Notes under the pieces: model-generated | The model's input: only the letters and a program-made list of their open reading frames with translations | What the model was told of the DNA's origin: nothing | Database searches by the model: none | Shown here: in pieces, positions 23,801-36,880 of the stretch | How positions within the stretch are numbered: the stretch's first letter is position 1 | Layout of the letters: every line of letters starts with the position of its first letter | DNA from: Anaeramoeba flamelloides | Taxonomy: Eukaryota > Metamonada > Anaeramoebidae | Length of the DNA stretch: 64,000 bases | Reading direction: 5' to 3' | NCBI GenBank assembly: GCA_027625915.1 | Contig: JANTQA010000029.1 | Coordinates: 9,424,001 to 9,488,000, forward strand | Position numbers and translations under genes: made by a program

Positions 23801-26800
23801 TGATGGATTTTACTTTGAGAGAAAAAATTAAATGTACTTTGATCACAACCAAAATAGCATATAACCTAGCTAAAAATTTACCTAGGCGAATATAACACTT
23901 TTGTGCATACATTTAACCCCTGCTAAATTGATCATTTGATTCACTTAATAAAATGCTAATTTGTCAAAATGATATGAATAAACATTTTAACTCTTTTTAG
24001 AAAAATATTAAAAAAGCACCCTTAACTGGATCAAGTCTATCAACAGAGATCTAATTTTATTTATTTGTTTATGGAATTACCTTTAATCATATAATTGTAT
24101 AATGTTATCTGACTCAAAAAGATTTCAGCATAATAGATATTTTTTAGAAATTTTGTTACTTTTTTATTTACCCAAATATCTATTATGTTGAAATCTTTTT
24201 GATTCAGATTAAAAACATCAATTCGAGAGAATAATTGACTCATGGTTATTGATTGGAACATTTGTACTTATACATTATTAGCTAAATATTTGTGTTGTCT
24301 AAAAATCATTTTTCTTTTTTTAAAATTATCAATTACTTTTTTGAAGTTTTTTTCTAAAATGCTTATCTTTGTCAAACCAAATTCCTAAATATTTTATTTC
24401 CTGTGCCTGGGTTTGATTTTGAAAGTTTTATTAGTTTTTGAATTCATTCCAAATTCTTGAATAATTGTAAATTATTACTAATTTTTTATCAATTTCTGAA
24501 ATTGATCCTTCCATTATCAAAATCAAATCATCTGCAAACATGTGTACATGCCTTTCCAAGATGTTTAATTTTTTTATATTAAAAAATGACTGATAAATCC
24601 AAATAATAAAGACGATAACTGGACTCCTTGATATACTCCTAATCCTTCTTTTTAATAGTAATTTTTAAGCCATATTTTGATTTTTTTCATTTCTACTCTA
24701 TTTATAAAAGAGCACATATTGTACTAAAATGTGACTAATCTTTTCAAAACATTTTTTAATATCAATTATAATAACAAAAAATTCTTTATTTTTATGCTCG
24801 GTTTTAAGTTTCTCTAATTTAAAAAGTAAATTTAAAATAGCAATTCAAGTATCTATTTTTTTTAAAAAATAAAAATTGAGAATATGATACTAAACTTCAA
24901 GGATCTTCGATTCCTTTATTAACCAGGTTAAGAAAAAATCCCGCTAATGCTTTATAAATTGAGATATGCCGTTAATTTAAGTGAATTCCTTCATTCTCTG
25001 TTTTGTGAATAAATAAAAATATTTCTTTCTTTAATAAAATTTATTATTTTCTTCTGTAGAATTATCAATCCATTCAAAACTAGTTTGTCTAATTCTTTTT
25101 TAAAAAACTAAAATTTTCTTTTCCATTCTTCTTTTTTTTATAGTGTCAATTTTGTAAAATTTTATTTTATCAAAATCTTATACTAATTTATTTTTTTGAT
25201 ATTTTATTAAATCATAAATCTTTTCTAGTGAAAAGATATGTTTAGTTTTTCTAAAGATTTTTTGAATCTATTTTTTCAAAATTATTTTCTTTTATTAAAT
25301 TTTATTTCAGTTTTTTGAACAAATTTCTTTTGAATAATTAAAAAAAGTATTTTCGAAATTATTAATTATATAAAATAAATTTTCTTGAAGCACTTGGAAT
25401 TTTATTAATTAATTTCCAATATTTTAAATTAAATTCAAATTTAAAATTGATTTGTTTTATTAATTAAAACTGTTTTTTGTATATTAATGCTTTTTAATCT
25501 TATTCAATTAATTTTTTGTCCAAGAATAAATTTTTTTAATAAGATTAAATAATTCTAAATTTTCCTTTATTAATTTTATAAACAATTCTTTCTTTTTGTA
25601 AAAATTGTTTTTTTGTGTGTTAAAAATTTTGAATTGGAGTATATATATAAATATTTATTTTATATAGAAAACTATTTTTTATTTTTGTAGAAATTTTTTG
25701 TTAAATTTTTTGATATTTTTTTTTATTTACTTTTTTATCTAAACAAAAATTCAAAATTTTCAACACCGTTAATAAACAGTTGAAAGAATCACAATAACAC
25801 AATTTCAACTAAATTGGAAATAATTTTGATTTTTGGAAAATATGAAAATCATTTTTTCATCTTTTTGTGTTTTTTGTTTTCATTTCATTTTTTGAATTAA
25901 GTAACTTGTTTCGTTCGATCAATTTTTTTTTCTAATGATTGAAATTTGATTAAAGTTGAGTTGTTCCAAATAGAAGAACTCAAATAAAATTAGTTGATAG
26001 TATCTAACCATTTGATCGATAAATAATTGTTAAGAAAATTTTTAAACAAATTTACCTAGGCATTTTTTTTAAAGATCTCCAAAATTTTTAGCACAACCTT
26101 GATTTATTAGTATTGATAATTATTTATTTTTTGTTTTGTGAGAGTATTGTAATTTATAAACAATTGTTAACATTTCAATTAGTAAACGGATCTAATTTGG
26201 TATTTCTTCGAGAATTGATATAATTTTTTTTTTATAAAAAAAATTAATTTTTGTGTGTTAAAAATTTTGAATTGGAGTATATATATAAATATTTATTTTA
26301 TATTGAAAACTATTTTTTATTTTTGTAGAAATTTTTTGTTAAATTTTCTGAAAATTTTTTTATTTACTTTTTTATCTAAAAAAAATAATCATTTTTTTTG
26401 AAATAAATAAGGACTTTGAACGAAGGTGTTATTAATCTCCCATTTGAAACCTATTAAAAATTTATTTCATATCATATTATGGTTACTTAAATCATTAAAT
26501 ATTGTTTGTGATCTTTTTTTTTTTGTTATTATTTGTTAGTAGAAAGTTGGTATTAGTATTTTTATGACTTGGTTTATTTTTGCCAAATAATTAGAAATTT
26601 TTTATTTATAATTTTTTATAATTTATTTCTATAAAGATTGAAATTCTTTCTAATTATAACATCATGCAATTGATATTGAATTGAAAGTTTGAATAAAAAA
26701 AGTTTTAAATTTGAAAAAAAAATTATTTCTTCTGTAAACATTGATAATAATTGAGTCACATTAATGTATATTCTCATGAAATCTCTATGCCAAATTAAAA

Positions 26801-29800
26801 GTTCTCTTATGTAATCAGTCAAATATTTTTTAAAAATAGTTATTAAACCACCCTTGTTATTTAATTTTCTATATGATTTTTTTCATTTTTGAAATTATAA
26901 TTAATTAAAGAAAGATTTATATGAGAAATTTTTGATTCAGGAAGTAAACACAAGTTCAGCTTTGTATTTTAATAAAAAAGTTCCTTTTTTCTTTTATCTT
27001 TAATCCACTAATATGTATTTCGATACAATTTCGGTATTTTTTTTTTTCTTTTATCATTTTCAGCGGTAATCGACACTGGAAATAATTTTAGTTCTTATTT
27101 GAATATTAAAAAAAATCGAAAGGGAATTGTTTATTAATAAACTAATAAAGAAAAATACTTATAATAATGAAATTAAATGATTTTAATTTATTTTGAAATG
27201 TTAATAAAAAGATATTATTTTGGAATTGAATTAAGAGTAACAAATAGAAATTCGAATTTAACAAGGTTAAAAAAGTTTAGGAATCTATTTTTTGATCATA
27301 AAAGATTTATCAAAAATAGATTTGCATTGAAAAAAGAAATGTTTTTAAATAATACAATTTTAAGAAATTGAAAAAGATATTTATTTTTTTTTGAATATTA
27401 ATTTTTTCTAAAATCAACCACTATCACAATTTCGAATTCCAAACGATAAAAACTTGCTAAGTTGAAACTATAGACTCAAAAACATTATTAAATTGCTTTT
27501 TTTGAAAATTTTCTTTATAAAAAAATTAAATCTTTAACAGACATTGGGGTTTAGGTATGTATTTTTGATTAATGATATTTACTTTTTGAGATTATTTATT
27601 ACCAAGTGGCTTTTAAAAACTACAAATATACTCTGGGAAAGAAAACGATTTATAGTTTGAATCTTTGGTAGTGATTAGATTTTATCTTTTTTTTTGATTG
27701 AAGAAAATAACCAAAAAGACAAAGTTCATTACTCAATCCATCTAAAGAATTTTTTAATTGCCATTTTAGGTTTTAAATATGTTTTTATTTTTTTGTGGTA
27801 TGTATCCCACTTGGTACAGAAAAAAAGGAGTTGTATTTTTTTAATAAATAGTTAAATGAATTTTTTTTCAATTTTTACAAAAAAATAAAATGGTTTTCTT
27901 TATTTGTTCAAATTCTTAAGAAAAACAAGCGAATCCAAACCCTCTTTGACTGATCTTTTAATTATTTTGATTTCGGTAACTAAAAAATAATAAAACATTG
28001 AAAATATTTTTATTTTATTTTTTCAATTTTTAGCTCAAGATTCTAGAAGTTTGTTGAACCCAAACAGTGAATCAATAATTTAGCTCAACTATCTTTTAAT
28101 CAATTTTAGGTGTTTATATTCATTAACACAACAATCCTTTCCAAAAAATACATTACCTCTGTATATTAAGACATATTGAACCTTGATATATTTAAATAAA
28201 CGAAATTCTTCCTTTGAAATACTCTACTCTTTCATTTTAGGAATAAATTTTTTTTTCTATTAATTTATAAATTTCCAAGTTTCAAAATTCATCATATTTG
28301 ACTTAAATAACATTTATTTATTCACATTAATTATTTCTAATATTAATATTCTTTTTTAAAAGATATATTCAAGAGATACTGTTAACTTGACATTAGTTGA
28401 TTTACCCGGATTAACAAACAACCCAATTGGCAATCAAAAAAAAGATTTACCTGAACGTATTTATAAAATGGTTACGCAATTTGCCTCCAATCCAAGAGCA
28501 TTAATTCTCTGTGTCATTCCAGCCAACATTGACATTGCAAATTCAAGGGCATATAAATTAGCAAAAACGATCGATCCAGAGAGCGAAAGGACACTAGCAA
28601 TTTTGACCAAAATTGATTTGATGGATGAAGGGACGGATGTACGTGATATAATCAATGGAAAGGTTTTGCCGTTAAGGTATGGTTATGTACCTGTTGTCAA
28701 TCGAAGCCAAAAGCAAGTAGACAATAATATAACTGTTAAGAAGGCAATTAAATTAGAGAAAAAATACTTTCAAAACCATCCCTCTTATCAGGGCATTTCC
28801 GATCGGTGTGGAACGAAATATTTATCAAAAACCTTATCAAAATTATTTATTAAACGAATTGAAAAATTTTTACCAGAAGTTAGAAGAAAAGTGACAGCAA
28901 ATAAAATTAAATGGGAGGAACAATTGAAAACCTTTGGGCAATCAAAAATTGATGGGAATAAAAATACCTTATTAATGACATTAATTTTTAATTATTCAAA
29001 GAAATTTTCTGCCTTAATTGATGGAGTTGACTTGTACGAAGATGAGCATTTAAAATTTCTTCAGGGGGGTTCAAGAATTAATCATATATTTTATGAAATA
29101 TTTACCAATTTTATCAAAGACATTGACCCATTACAAGGATTAACCGAAAAGGAATTAATATTATTGATGAAAAATTCTAAAGGTACAAAAAAGACACTTT
29201 TCATTCCAGATAAAACCTTTGAAATTTTGGTTAAAAATAAAATAGAAAATTTTAGGGTTCCTTGTCAAAATTGTGTAAAAATAGTATTTCGTGAACTTGA
29301 ATCTATCATTACGACAAAAATTAAAATTGAAAAGCTTAATCGATTTTTAGTTTTAAAAGAAAAAATCATTCAAAAATCACAAAATTATTTAAATTCCTTA
29401 TTAGAACCCTGCATTATGTTTGTAAATCAAATTGTTGATTCCGAATCGGCCTTTATCAATTTAAATCACCCAGATTTTGAAAAGCCCACTGATCATATAA
29501 ATAGGATTTCAAGAAATGATGGCAATAGTAACAGTAACAGTAACAGTAACAACAATAACAATAACAGCATCAATAATAGCAATAACACCAACATTAATAC
29601 CAACCAACAAATTTATTCTCATAGAAATATAAAAAAAATCTCTCCCATTAAATTCATTGACATGCTAAATGATTACCCTTCAAATAGAAACCAACAAGGG
29701 AATATCAAAAATTCATTAACAATGCCAAAAAATATTAAGGATTTTTCCATAGAGAAATATGAAAAACAAGAAATTAAATTATTACAGAACTTGTTAATGA

Positions 29801-30066
29801 ATTATATGAAAATAGTTAAAATAAAATTAATCGATACAATCCCCAAAATAATCATGTTTTTCTTAGTAAATAAATTAAAAGATAATTTGCAAAATATTTT
29901 AATCGAAAAAATTTATCAACCAAAAAAAATCGATATCCTGTTATCCGAATCACCAGAAATTGAAAGAGAAAGAAAAAACTGCGAAAGAAAAGTGCATGCT
30001 TATCAAAAAGCTGAAAAGATATTAAGCCAAGATTTTACACAAATTTTGAATATTATCGAGAATTAA
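20841..30066 (+). CDS. Dynamin-related GTPase (Vps1/Drp1 type) with a 7.1 kb intron
   Basis: Exon 1 is 20841-21254 (138 codons) and exon 2 is 28363-30066, for 705 residues, close to yeast Vps1 (704). The intron 21255-28362 is phase 0, with donor GTAAGA and acceptor TTAAAAG. The join is exact: exon 1 ends [13 protein letters not shown] and exon 2 starts [16 protein letters not shown], as in all dynamins. G-motifs: GEQSSGKS (32-39), T59 in the VTRRPL switch, DLPG (151-154) and TKID (220-223); DETDR and VVNRSQ are also present. There is no PH domain. A poly-asparagine insert (about 525-550) occupies the variable loop where Drp1 has its insert, and the last roughly 95 residues are the GTPase effector domain (..[19 protein letters not shown]..). 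Such proteins sever membranes in vesicle traffic, or divide mitochondria and peroxisomes; which applies here cannot be told. The ATG chosen gives [13 protein letters not shown], the family start. Confidence 0.95.
21720..22100 (+). repeat. TIR element, copy 1 (dynamin intron)
   Basis: Inverted ends TTTTTAATTAGTAACCTTA at the left and its inverse (TAAGGTTACTAATTAAAAA-like) at the right. The interior matches 31723-32163: GAAGAAACCAAATTAACTTC, AATAATTCATTAG, GATCTCAAAAATATTC. The outermost inverted sequences differ between the copies while the interior is shared. Confidence 0.65.
22560..23230 (-). repeat. About 640-bp dispersed repeat, copy 2 (dynamin intron)
   Basis: Reverse complement of 11597-12240, with landmarks AAAAGATATCGCCAAATTAA and AATTTTGAAAAGGGAGAGTA. 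It lies wholly inside the dynamin intron. Confidence 0.75.
24060..25080 (-). mobile_element. Decayed LINE (non-LTR reverse transcriptase), copy 1, antisense in dynamin intron
   Basis: Reading the minus strand, reverse transcriptase motifs come in the right order across several frames: [13 protein letters not shown] (compare PKKGD...NYRPIS), [14 protein letters not shown] (motif A, aspartate), [17 protein letters not shown] (motif B, QG), [10 protein letters not shown] (motif C, FADD) and [13 protein letters not shown] (motif D/E YLG). A 66-residue open piece follows at 24261-24061. The frames are broken by many stops and shifts, so this is a dead copy. Part of an endonuclease was not found. 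It is the same family as the copy at 54560-55600. Confidence 0.8.
25604..26390 (+). repeat. Pair of near-identical 130-bp direct repeats flanking the 560-bp element
   Basis: 25615-25745 and 26258-26390 both read GTGTGTTAAAAATTTTGAAT, then GGAGTATATATATAAATATT, TTTTTGTAGAAATTTTTTG and so on, with only a few differences. They flank the element copy at 25745-26285. The pattern is a tandem duplication of the element's 3' end plus adjacent DNA, so the locus is about one and a quarter units long. Confidence 0.8.
25745..26285 (+). repeat. 560-bp dispersed element with short TIRs, copy 2 (dynamin intron)
   Basis: Landmarks CAAAAATTCAAAATTTTCAA (start), GTATCTAACCATTTGATCGA, ATTTATAAACAATTGTTAAC and GTTAAAAATTTTGAATTGGAG (inverted end) match copies at 7126, 30388 and 59368. 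Confidence 0.78.
26960..27990 (+). repeat. About 1-kb dispersed repeat, copy 1 (dynamin intron)
   Basis: The reverse complement of 62700-63900 matches here over about 1 kb: GTAATCGACACTGGAAATAA, AAAAAAGTTTAGG, GAGATTATTTATTACCAAGT, GATTGAAGAAAATAACCAAA and AAAAAAGGAGTTGTATTTTT. The 64-residue open frame 27177-27371 has a recognisable but interrupted counterpart in the other copy (LKRLKKFR..), so a small protein may once have been encoded; I cannot name it. Confidence 0.7.
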
Positions 30067-30079
30067 TATAAAAAAAAAA

Positions 30080-30175
30080 TCATTATTATTCTTATTATAA
30101 GTTCTTATTCTTATTTCAAGTTCTTATTCTTATTATAAGTTCTTATTATTATTACAAGCTCTTATTCTTATTTCT
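30080..30175 (+). repeat. Minisatellite just after the dynamin stop
   Basis: About four to five tandem units of roughly 20 bp of the type AAGTTCTTATTCTTATTAT start 15 bases after the stop codon, so they are probably transcribed in the 3' UTR. Confidence 0.7.
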
Positions 30176-30387
30176 TTTTATTATGATGATTTTTTATGAG
30201 AAACCAAAATCAACAATAATTTTTTTTATATATCATTTTATTTTAAAATTAACTTTCATTAAAAGTTTTCATTTTTTGTATTGCAGACACCTTTGAAAAT
30301 AAATAAAGTTATAAACGGGGTTTTATTTATACTTTTACAGCTGTTACAAGGTTACCATGATTTTTTTTTCGAAATCAAATTTTAATG

Positions 30388-30955
30388 TTGATATAAACCA
30401 AAATTCAAAATTTTACATACAGCTCAAACGGTCCAAGCATTCATAATAATAATACCATTTCATTCAAATTGGAAATAAATTTTGATTTTTGTCAAATATG
30501 ATAATCATTTTTTCATCTTTTAGGTTTTTTGTTTTCATTTTATTTTTTGAATTACGTAACTTGTTTTGTTCGATAAAAATTTTTTTCAACAATTGATATA
30601 AGGCTAAGGTTGAGTTGTTCCAAATAGAAGAACTCCAATAAAATTAGTTTGAGGTATCTAACCATTTGATTGAACAATATTCCTAATAGAATTTCAACTA
30701 ATTTACCAAAACATTTTCTTTTTTTTCTGCTCTTTTAGAAATTTTTTAACACACTCTCGGTAATTTTATAGTCTTGATAATTATTTATTTTTTGTTTTTG
30801 TGAATATTGTAATTTATAAGCAAGTGTTAACATTTCAATTAGTGAATGGTTTAAATTAGTTATTTCTTCTTGAATTGATTAAATAAGTTTTTTTTTTTAC
30901 AAAAATCGAATTTTGGTGTGTTAAAATTTTTGAACTGTAGTTTAGATTTTTAAAA
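30388..30955 (+). repeat. 560-bp dispersed element with short TIRs, copy 3
   Basis: Starts ATAAACCAAAATTCAAAATT and ends GTGTGTTAAAATTTTTGAAC. Shares AATAGAAGAACTCCAATAAA and GGTATCTAACCATTTGATTG with the other copies. Confidence 0.78.
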
Positions 30956-31722
30956 AGTTGAAAATAAGAAGAAGAAAGCAATTTTGATATTTTTTTTTCA
31001 AAAAGGAGTATTATGAAAAATTATCTTGTCTGAGATCAAAAAAAATTCATTTTTTAAGAGTAAATTTTAAGGTTTCTCAACAAATTTTAGATGTTTAGAG
31101 TCATTTTGGTTCTGAAAATAGATTTTTTTGGTGATCAGTAAGAATTTTCGAATATTAGATCATTTAGGAAATTTTTTATTCAATATAAGATTTATTATTC
31201 CTCATTTTCAACTTTTTAAAAATCTATACGAACGATTCAAAATTTGATTTTGAAAATTTATCACAGTAGCTTTGAAAAGATTGTATCTACATACAATGAC
31301 GCATTTGAATTTTTAGGTTATTTAACAAAAAAATTAGTGTATAAATGAAAATTATTCAAATTATATTAATTTTAAATTTTCTTATCAAATATTTCAATTA
31401 TTTTTTTTTTTTTTTTCTCTAAATTTATCCTATTGAATAAATATAAAACAACAAATAAATAAATAAACATAGTTTAAAATTTATTTTTAAAAGATAATTT
31501 TGAATAATCTAAAAAGTAAAAAAAAATAATATACAATCATTTTAAACGAGTGGGAAACAAAATCCTTCAAAAGTAATGCCCATTTTTCTCAAAAGAGTAA
31601 AATAATACACATTCAGGAACATTTTAGAAAATTTTTATTTTATACCTTATTTGTCTACTTACAAAATTGATATAACAGTTCTGAAAAAAAAAAAATGGAA
31701 ATAGAGTAAAAAAAAATTCAAC

Positions 31723-32163
31723 AGCGTTTTTCATTGGAAACATCAATAGAACCTGAAAATGAAAAGTAAAATCAATTAAAAGAAGAAACCAATTAACTTC
31801 AAATAATAATCCATTATATTATTTTAAATCAAATCAAACAAATACAATTTAAATCTACTTTATAATTGAAATTTTTGTGGTGATTCTGGAGATCTCAAAA
31901 ATATTCAATTTTTTGAACAAATTTTTAATAATCGATCAATCAAGCAAATAATCCGTACCAAAAGATAGTATTAAAAAAACTGTTTTGAACAAATTTTTAA
32001 TAAATAATCAATTCAAGAAAAATCCTAACTAAAAGATAGTATTTAAAAAAACTGTTAATATATTGAATCTTTCATTTTGTCTTTAATTATATATTTATTT
32101 TTTTATTAATTGATTTTACTTTTCATTTTCAGGTTCTATTGATGTTTCCAATGAAAAATTGCG
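31723..32163. mobile_element. TIR element, copy 2, with about 55-bp inverted ends
   Basis: Left end TTTTTCATTGGAAACATCAA, then AGAACCTGAAAATGAAAAG, and the right end is the inverse with hardly a mismatch over about 55 bp. The interior is shared with 21720-22100 and contains a local duplication of TTTTGAACAAATTTTTAATA. Near-identical arms suggest a fairly recent insertion. Confidence 0.78.
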
Positions 32164-34103
32164 TAGAACTTTTTTTCCAGTTGGGTAATAATATTTAACA
32201 TTTTTTTTACTAAAATTTTTATTCTTCCAAAAAATATAAAACTTTTCCAATGCTCTGTAAGGTACAGGTTTCTTGTTAAATAAACCAATGTATTTAAAAA
32301 CAAACAATTTAATTTAATAATAGCAAAAAATATTGTGGTTAAAACAAGAAATTTAAAAATTGAAAATAATTTTCAGAAATCAAAAACAAAACCCCCAAAT
32401 ATTTTTTTCTTTTTTCCTTTGACTTTTTTTACCCTTATAAATATATTAATTTTTTTTTACTAGTAATTGTCCACTTGAGGACTCCTTCAAAAAGTTTTAT
32501 ATTATTTGAAAAAATTATTCATTTAGTAAAAAAAATTAAAAATATTAATACCTTATTTTACAGATATGTGATGGTAGTCTCAAATTAAAAAAAAAAAATA
32601 TCTTTTATTTAATTATTAAACAAATTAAATGATAACTTGAAATAGTTAAAATAATTCATAACTCAAAAACTTTTTTACAACCGTCAAAATTTTAAAAGAA
32701 AAAATAAAATAATAAATTTTCTTTTCACTCTTTATTTTTTTTGTTATTTTGATCGTTATTTTTTTCGAATTTCAAAAACAATTTTCTCACCTCTTATTGG
32801 TATTGAAAAGATATTTACATAACTGTCAAAAAAAAAAAACAATTCTCAAATTAAATAACTTTAGTGAAAAATTAATTTTTAAACTTTAATAGATTTTTTT
32901 CTTTGATCAATGATTATCTCAGTTTAAATTGTTGAGTGAGTTGTTGAAAAAAAAAATTATTTTCAAAACTTAAGGCAAATTTTTCTGAAAAAATTGTGAT
33001 CAGTATTTTTTAAAAAGTTTGAAAACGATAATAATGAGAATATAAATTCAAATCGAAAGAGACAACTGTTATTTATCAGTAACCATTTCACAATTTTACT
33101 AAATTCAACACTTCAAAAATTCAATAAAATTAACTTTAGAAAATCCAATATTTTTCAAATTGAGAAATTTAAATTTACACAATTCTTTTGGATGAAAAAA
33201 TATGTTGTTCGAAGGGAATCACTTGAAAAAGAAATGTCAAATAAAATTTAAAAGTTTTTTTTAAATCATTTTAAAGAAAATAGTAATTTTTCAGAATTAT
33301 TTTGGACAATTGGTTCCTCAAATCAACATTAAATTCCAGAACGATATTAATTATCACTACCTTCTAATATTGATCAAGAATTTAAAGTTCATGCTTGAAA
33401 ATAAGAATTTTATAAAAAAGGTTTTCGAGTTCTTTTTTTTATTTGATCAGTTGCAGTTTTATAAGTCCAATATGTTCAAAAATAACACCAAAATTTGTTT
33501 CACTTGCCAACTCTTTGGTGAATATAGATTAAAGTTTGATGTTTTTACATTTGAATTTGACAGAAAAATTTTTTCAAAAAGACCAAAACATTGTATATGG
33601 GGTTAGACAATTCCTAAAAAGAAAATAAAACACATGACTGTCGTTTAATTGAAAAGTAAACCCATTGGTTCCAAAATTGAGTAATTATGGTATTAATTTT
33701 TACTTTCTTGATCCTTGAAAAAAATAGAAATTGATCTAAATCATAAAAAGTTAAGAGCCAAGTATTGCTATTCAAAAAACTTTTTTCCAATACTATTTAA
33801 AAAAATTTGTAAAAAAATTAAAAAAAAATCACTCGATGGTTATAAATGTCTAAAACGGGCATAATATCCCTTAAGAAAGGAATTTATTGATTAAGTTCAA
33901 TTTCAAAATAAAAAGAGTTTGATTAAAAATATCTAATCCTTGGATCCAATTTTTTTTCTTTTTCAATTTTTTTTGTAACTTGTCGATTTGCCTATCCGAC
34001 AAACCCTACTTCCACGAAAACAAAACACAACCAAAAGCCATTACACAAAAGCAATAAGATCAAAACTCAAACCAAAACTAAAACGAAAAACGAAAAATTA
34101 AGA

Positions 34104-36834
34104 ATGATGAAAACAACAAGACAATTCTTGAAAACGCTTGAAAGGAACCCAACCCAAACAAGCCTACAAAAAGCATTTAAAAATCGATCCTATGATCTGA
34201 ACCAGACACTCTTATATGCGCTGGACAAATTATCTTCGCTGGGGATCATTAAGCTCCTCGTTGAATATGGAGCCAAAATTAATTACAAGGATTCCAACAA
34301 CGACACACCACTGAACCACGCCCTGAGGGTGCGCTCCTCGGCAGAGGTCATCAGGTACCTTTTGGAATGCGGAAGTGATCCCAAGAGAAAGAACTTTACA
34401 GGCAAGTCATCCTTGTACTTGTCGATCGAATTTGCAAGCACGGTCTCTGTTTTGTCGCTCTTGTTTGCCAAAGAAAACGTGAATACTCGGTTAAGGCTTG
34501 GGTCAACTCCGTTACACTGCGCTGCAAAGTGCGGTTCGTCTCCTGAGGTGGTCAATTTTCTCCTCAAATTGGGCTCTGACCCCAAGCTGTTTACAGAAAC
34601 TGGCTCTTTGCCCTTACATTTGGCCGTGCAGCACAACGCGCCCCTGGAAACAATTCTGCTCTTGATCAAGGCATACAAAAAGGGCGTCAACGCCACAGCA
34701 AAGTATGAAAGGACCACTTTACATTTAGCCTGCCAGAGCGGTTCCGATCCAAGGGTGATTGAAAAGCTCTTACAAAAAGGAGCAAAGGTCAACACCAGAG
34801 ATCGCTTTGGCAGAACACCGTTCCAAATGCTAATCAAAAACAAACCCAAACTGTCCTCGGTCAAGTTGCTGATCGAAGCAGGATCACGATTTGCTGATTT
34901 GGATGTTGACAACAATTCTTGTTTCCACTTGTTGTCTACCCAAAAGAACGCCAATATCAAAGTCCTGAAATATTTGCTCAAATATGATATTGATTTGAAT
35001 ATTAAAAATTCCTTTGGCTTGACCTGTCTTCATTTGGCAATAATGGAAAAATTGGATTTGGAATATATCCGCTTGTTAGTTGTCAATGGGGCAGATCTCA
35101 CAATCGCTACTCCAAGAAATCATCATTGCTTTTCGCTCGCTGTGATCTCAAGAAATTCTCAAGAGACTTTGAAATTTTTTCTTCGTTCCAAAAAATTCTT
35201 CAAAAAATTGATCCAGAAGGAAAAAAAGAAAAGGAAAAAGAAGCAAAAAATGATTCAGAGAGAATTAAAAAAAGAAAAAAAAAAGACAAGAAAGAAATTA
35301 AAGAAATTTGGAAAGAAATTCCAAAAAATTAAAAAAATTAAAAAATTTAAACGGAAACAAAAAACCAATCAACAAGGTAATTTTTTTTTTTTTATATTTA
35401 TATTTTTTATTATATATTCAGAGGGATTTTTATACCACACTACAAAATCACACAAGTATTACACAGGATAATCAAAATAAGGCACAAAAAAAAACTTGGA
35501 GCGTGCAAAAAAAGATTGGAAATAAAAGCACATAATCTTTTTTTTTTTTTTTTTTTTAAACTCAAATAATAATCTAAAAAAAAAAAAAAAATTATATGCC
35601 TTATATCCAAAGATTGTGCCTGATTAAAAAAAAAATGTTTTTGTGACTTATTTGATTAATGAGGGTCTGAGTTAAAAAGTTCTAGTATTGTATTTTTTAT
35701 TCATTATTTTGGTAGTTACTACCCAAATGACTTACTTTTCGTATTGGAGAAGTCTACAATTAACCTATTTTGTTTCCACTTGAAGATAAATGGTATTAGT
35801 GCCTCATATTTCAAATGTCCCTAAAAATTATGTTCATGAAATTTTAAAAAAAGTTGTTCCAATCAAGGAAAAATGATCTATTGTGTTTGTAAAAAACCCA
35901 ATAAATTTTGGAAAAAAATCGACATTTTGAGATAATTTTTAGGGTCTAGACATCAAATTTCAGGAATCCCAATTTGAAAAATATCTTTTTTAAATATGTC
36001 TCGAAATGTGGATTAGTTGCTAAAACAATTTGATTTTTTTTTTTAGAAAATGTTATGATAAACCTGGTATTATTTTTGACCATCAAATTATTTCTGCCCT
36101 ATTTTTCATATATTGGTGTTACAACTATCTTTATAAAACGAAAACAAAGCTAATCAGTCTTTGTTTTTTTTTTTTTATGCTGATGATTATTAAGTTAATC
36201 TTTAGAAATTAAAAAAAAATAATAAATAGTTGCTTTTAGAAGTTCAAAATATAAATTTTAGTTATTAAAAACTCAAATACTATTATTTTGAGTTTTTTTT
36301 TTTTTTTTTTTTTTTTTTTATTTTTTTACTAAAGGATCATAATGAAAAATTGACATCTTTGAATTTTTGTTTTTTAATTCCTTTTCAAATCAAAAATTTA
36401 TTGTGTAATATAATTTTAAAAAAAAATTTTGAGCCATTTGAACAAAAGAAAACTAATACTATTTGCTTTCAATTGTAACATTATTTAATTTTAGATGAAT
36501 AAGTTTGGACACCCCCAATAATAAATTCATTAACTAAAATTAAAAAAAAAAAAAAAAAGGTGTTTTCCTGTAACCGATTCCACATTTTGTTTGTCCTCTT
36601 GAAGTTATTCAGTCTTATTCTGAATAAATTTTCAAATTTGTGTTTTTTTGTCTTTTAAAAATAGATATATATTATTTTTTTTTTTACAGTTCAATTGTAT
36701 TTACTATCTCTCAAAAGCATTAACAAAAAGTCATTTTCATAAATTGAAACAATTTCTTTTCAAATACCAATTTATTATCATTAATGGAAATTTTAATAAT
36801 ATCAAACCAAACCCAATAATAAATTTAATTATTA

Positions 36835-36880
<46 letters not shown>

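Larger units (their letters stand above)
30067..34103. other. Intergenic region between dynamin and the ankyrin/BTB gene
   Basis: Contains the minisatellite above, a copy of the 560-bp element (30388-30955) and a TIR element (31723-32163). An open frame at 33310-33606 (plus) is preceded by an acceptor-like TTTTTCAG but matches no family I know. About 33960-34100, just before the next start codon, is a C- and A-rich leader (CAAAACACAACCAAAAGCC) unlike the surroundings, probably the 5' UTR and core promoter of the ankyrin gene. The rest (about 32170-33300) is AT-rich without visible content. Confidence 0.55.

Noticed and set aside
26616-26822. Minus-strand frame with [14 protein letters not shown], reminiscent of a reverse transcriptase YADD motif
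   Set aside because: The two aspartates are replaced by glutamates and no other reverse transcriptase motif lies nearby, so I do not call a third LINE copy.
34283-34981. 232-residue minus-strand frame opposite the ankyrin exon
   Set aside because: Antisense shadow of a GC-richer exon; the ankyrin repeats on the plus strand explain the composition.
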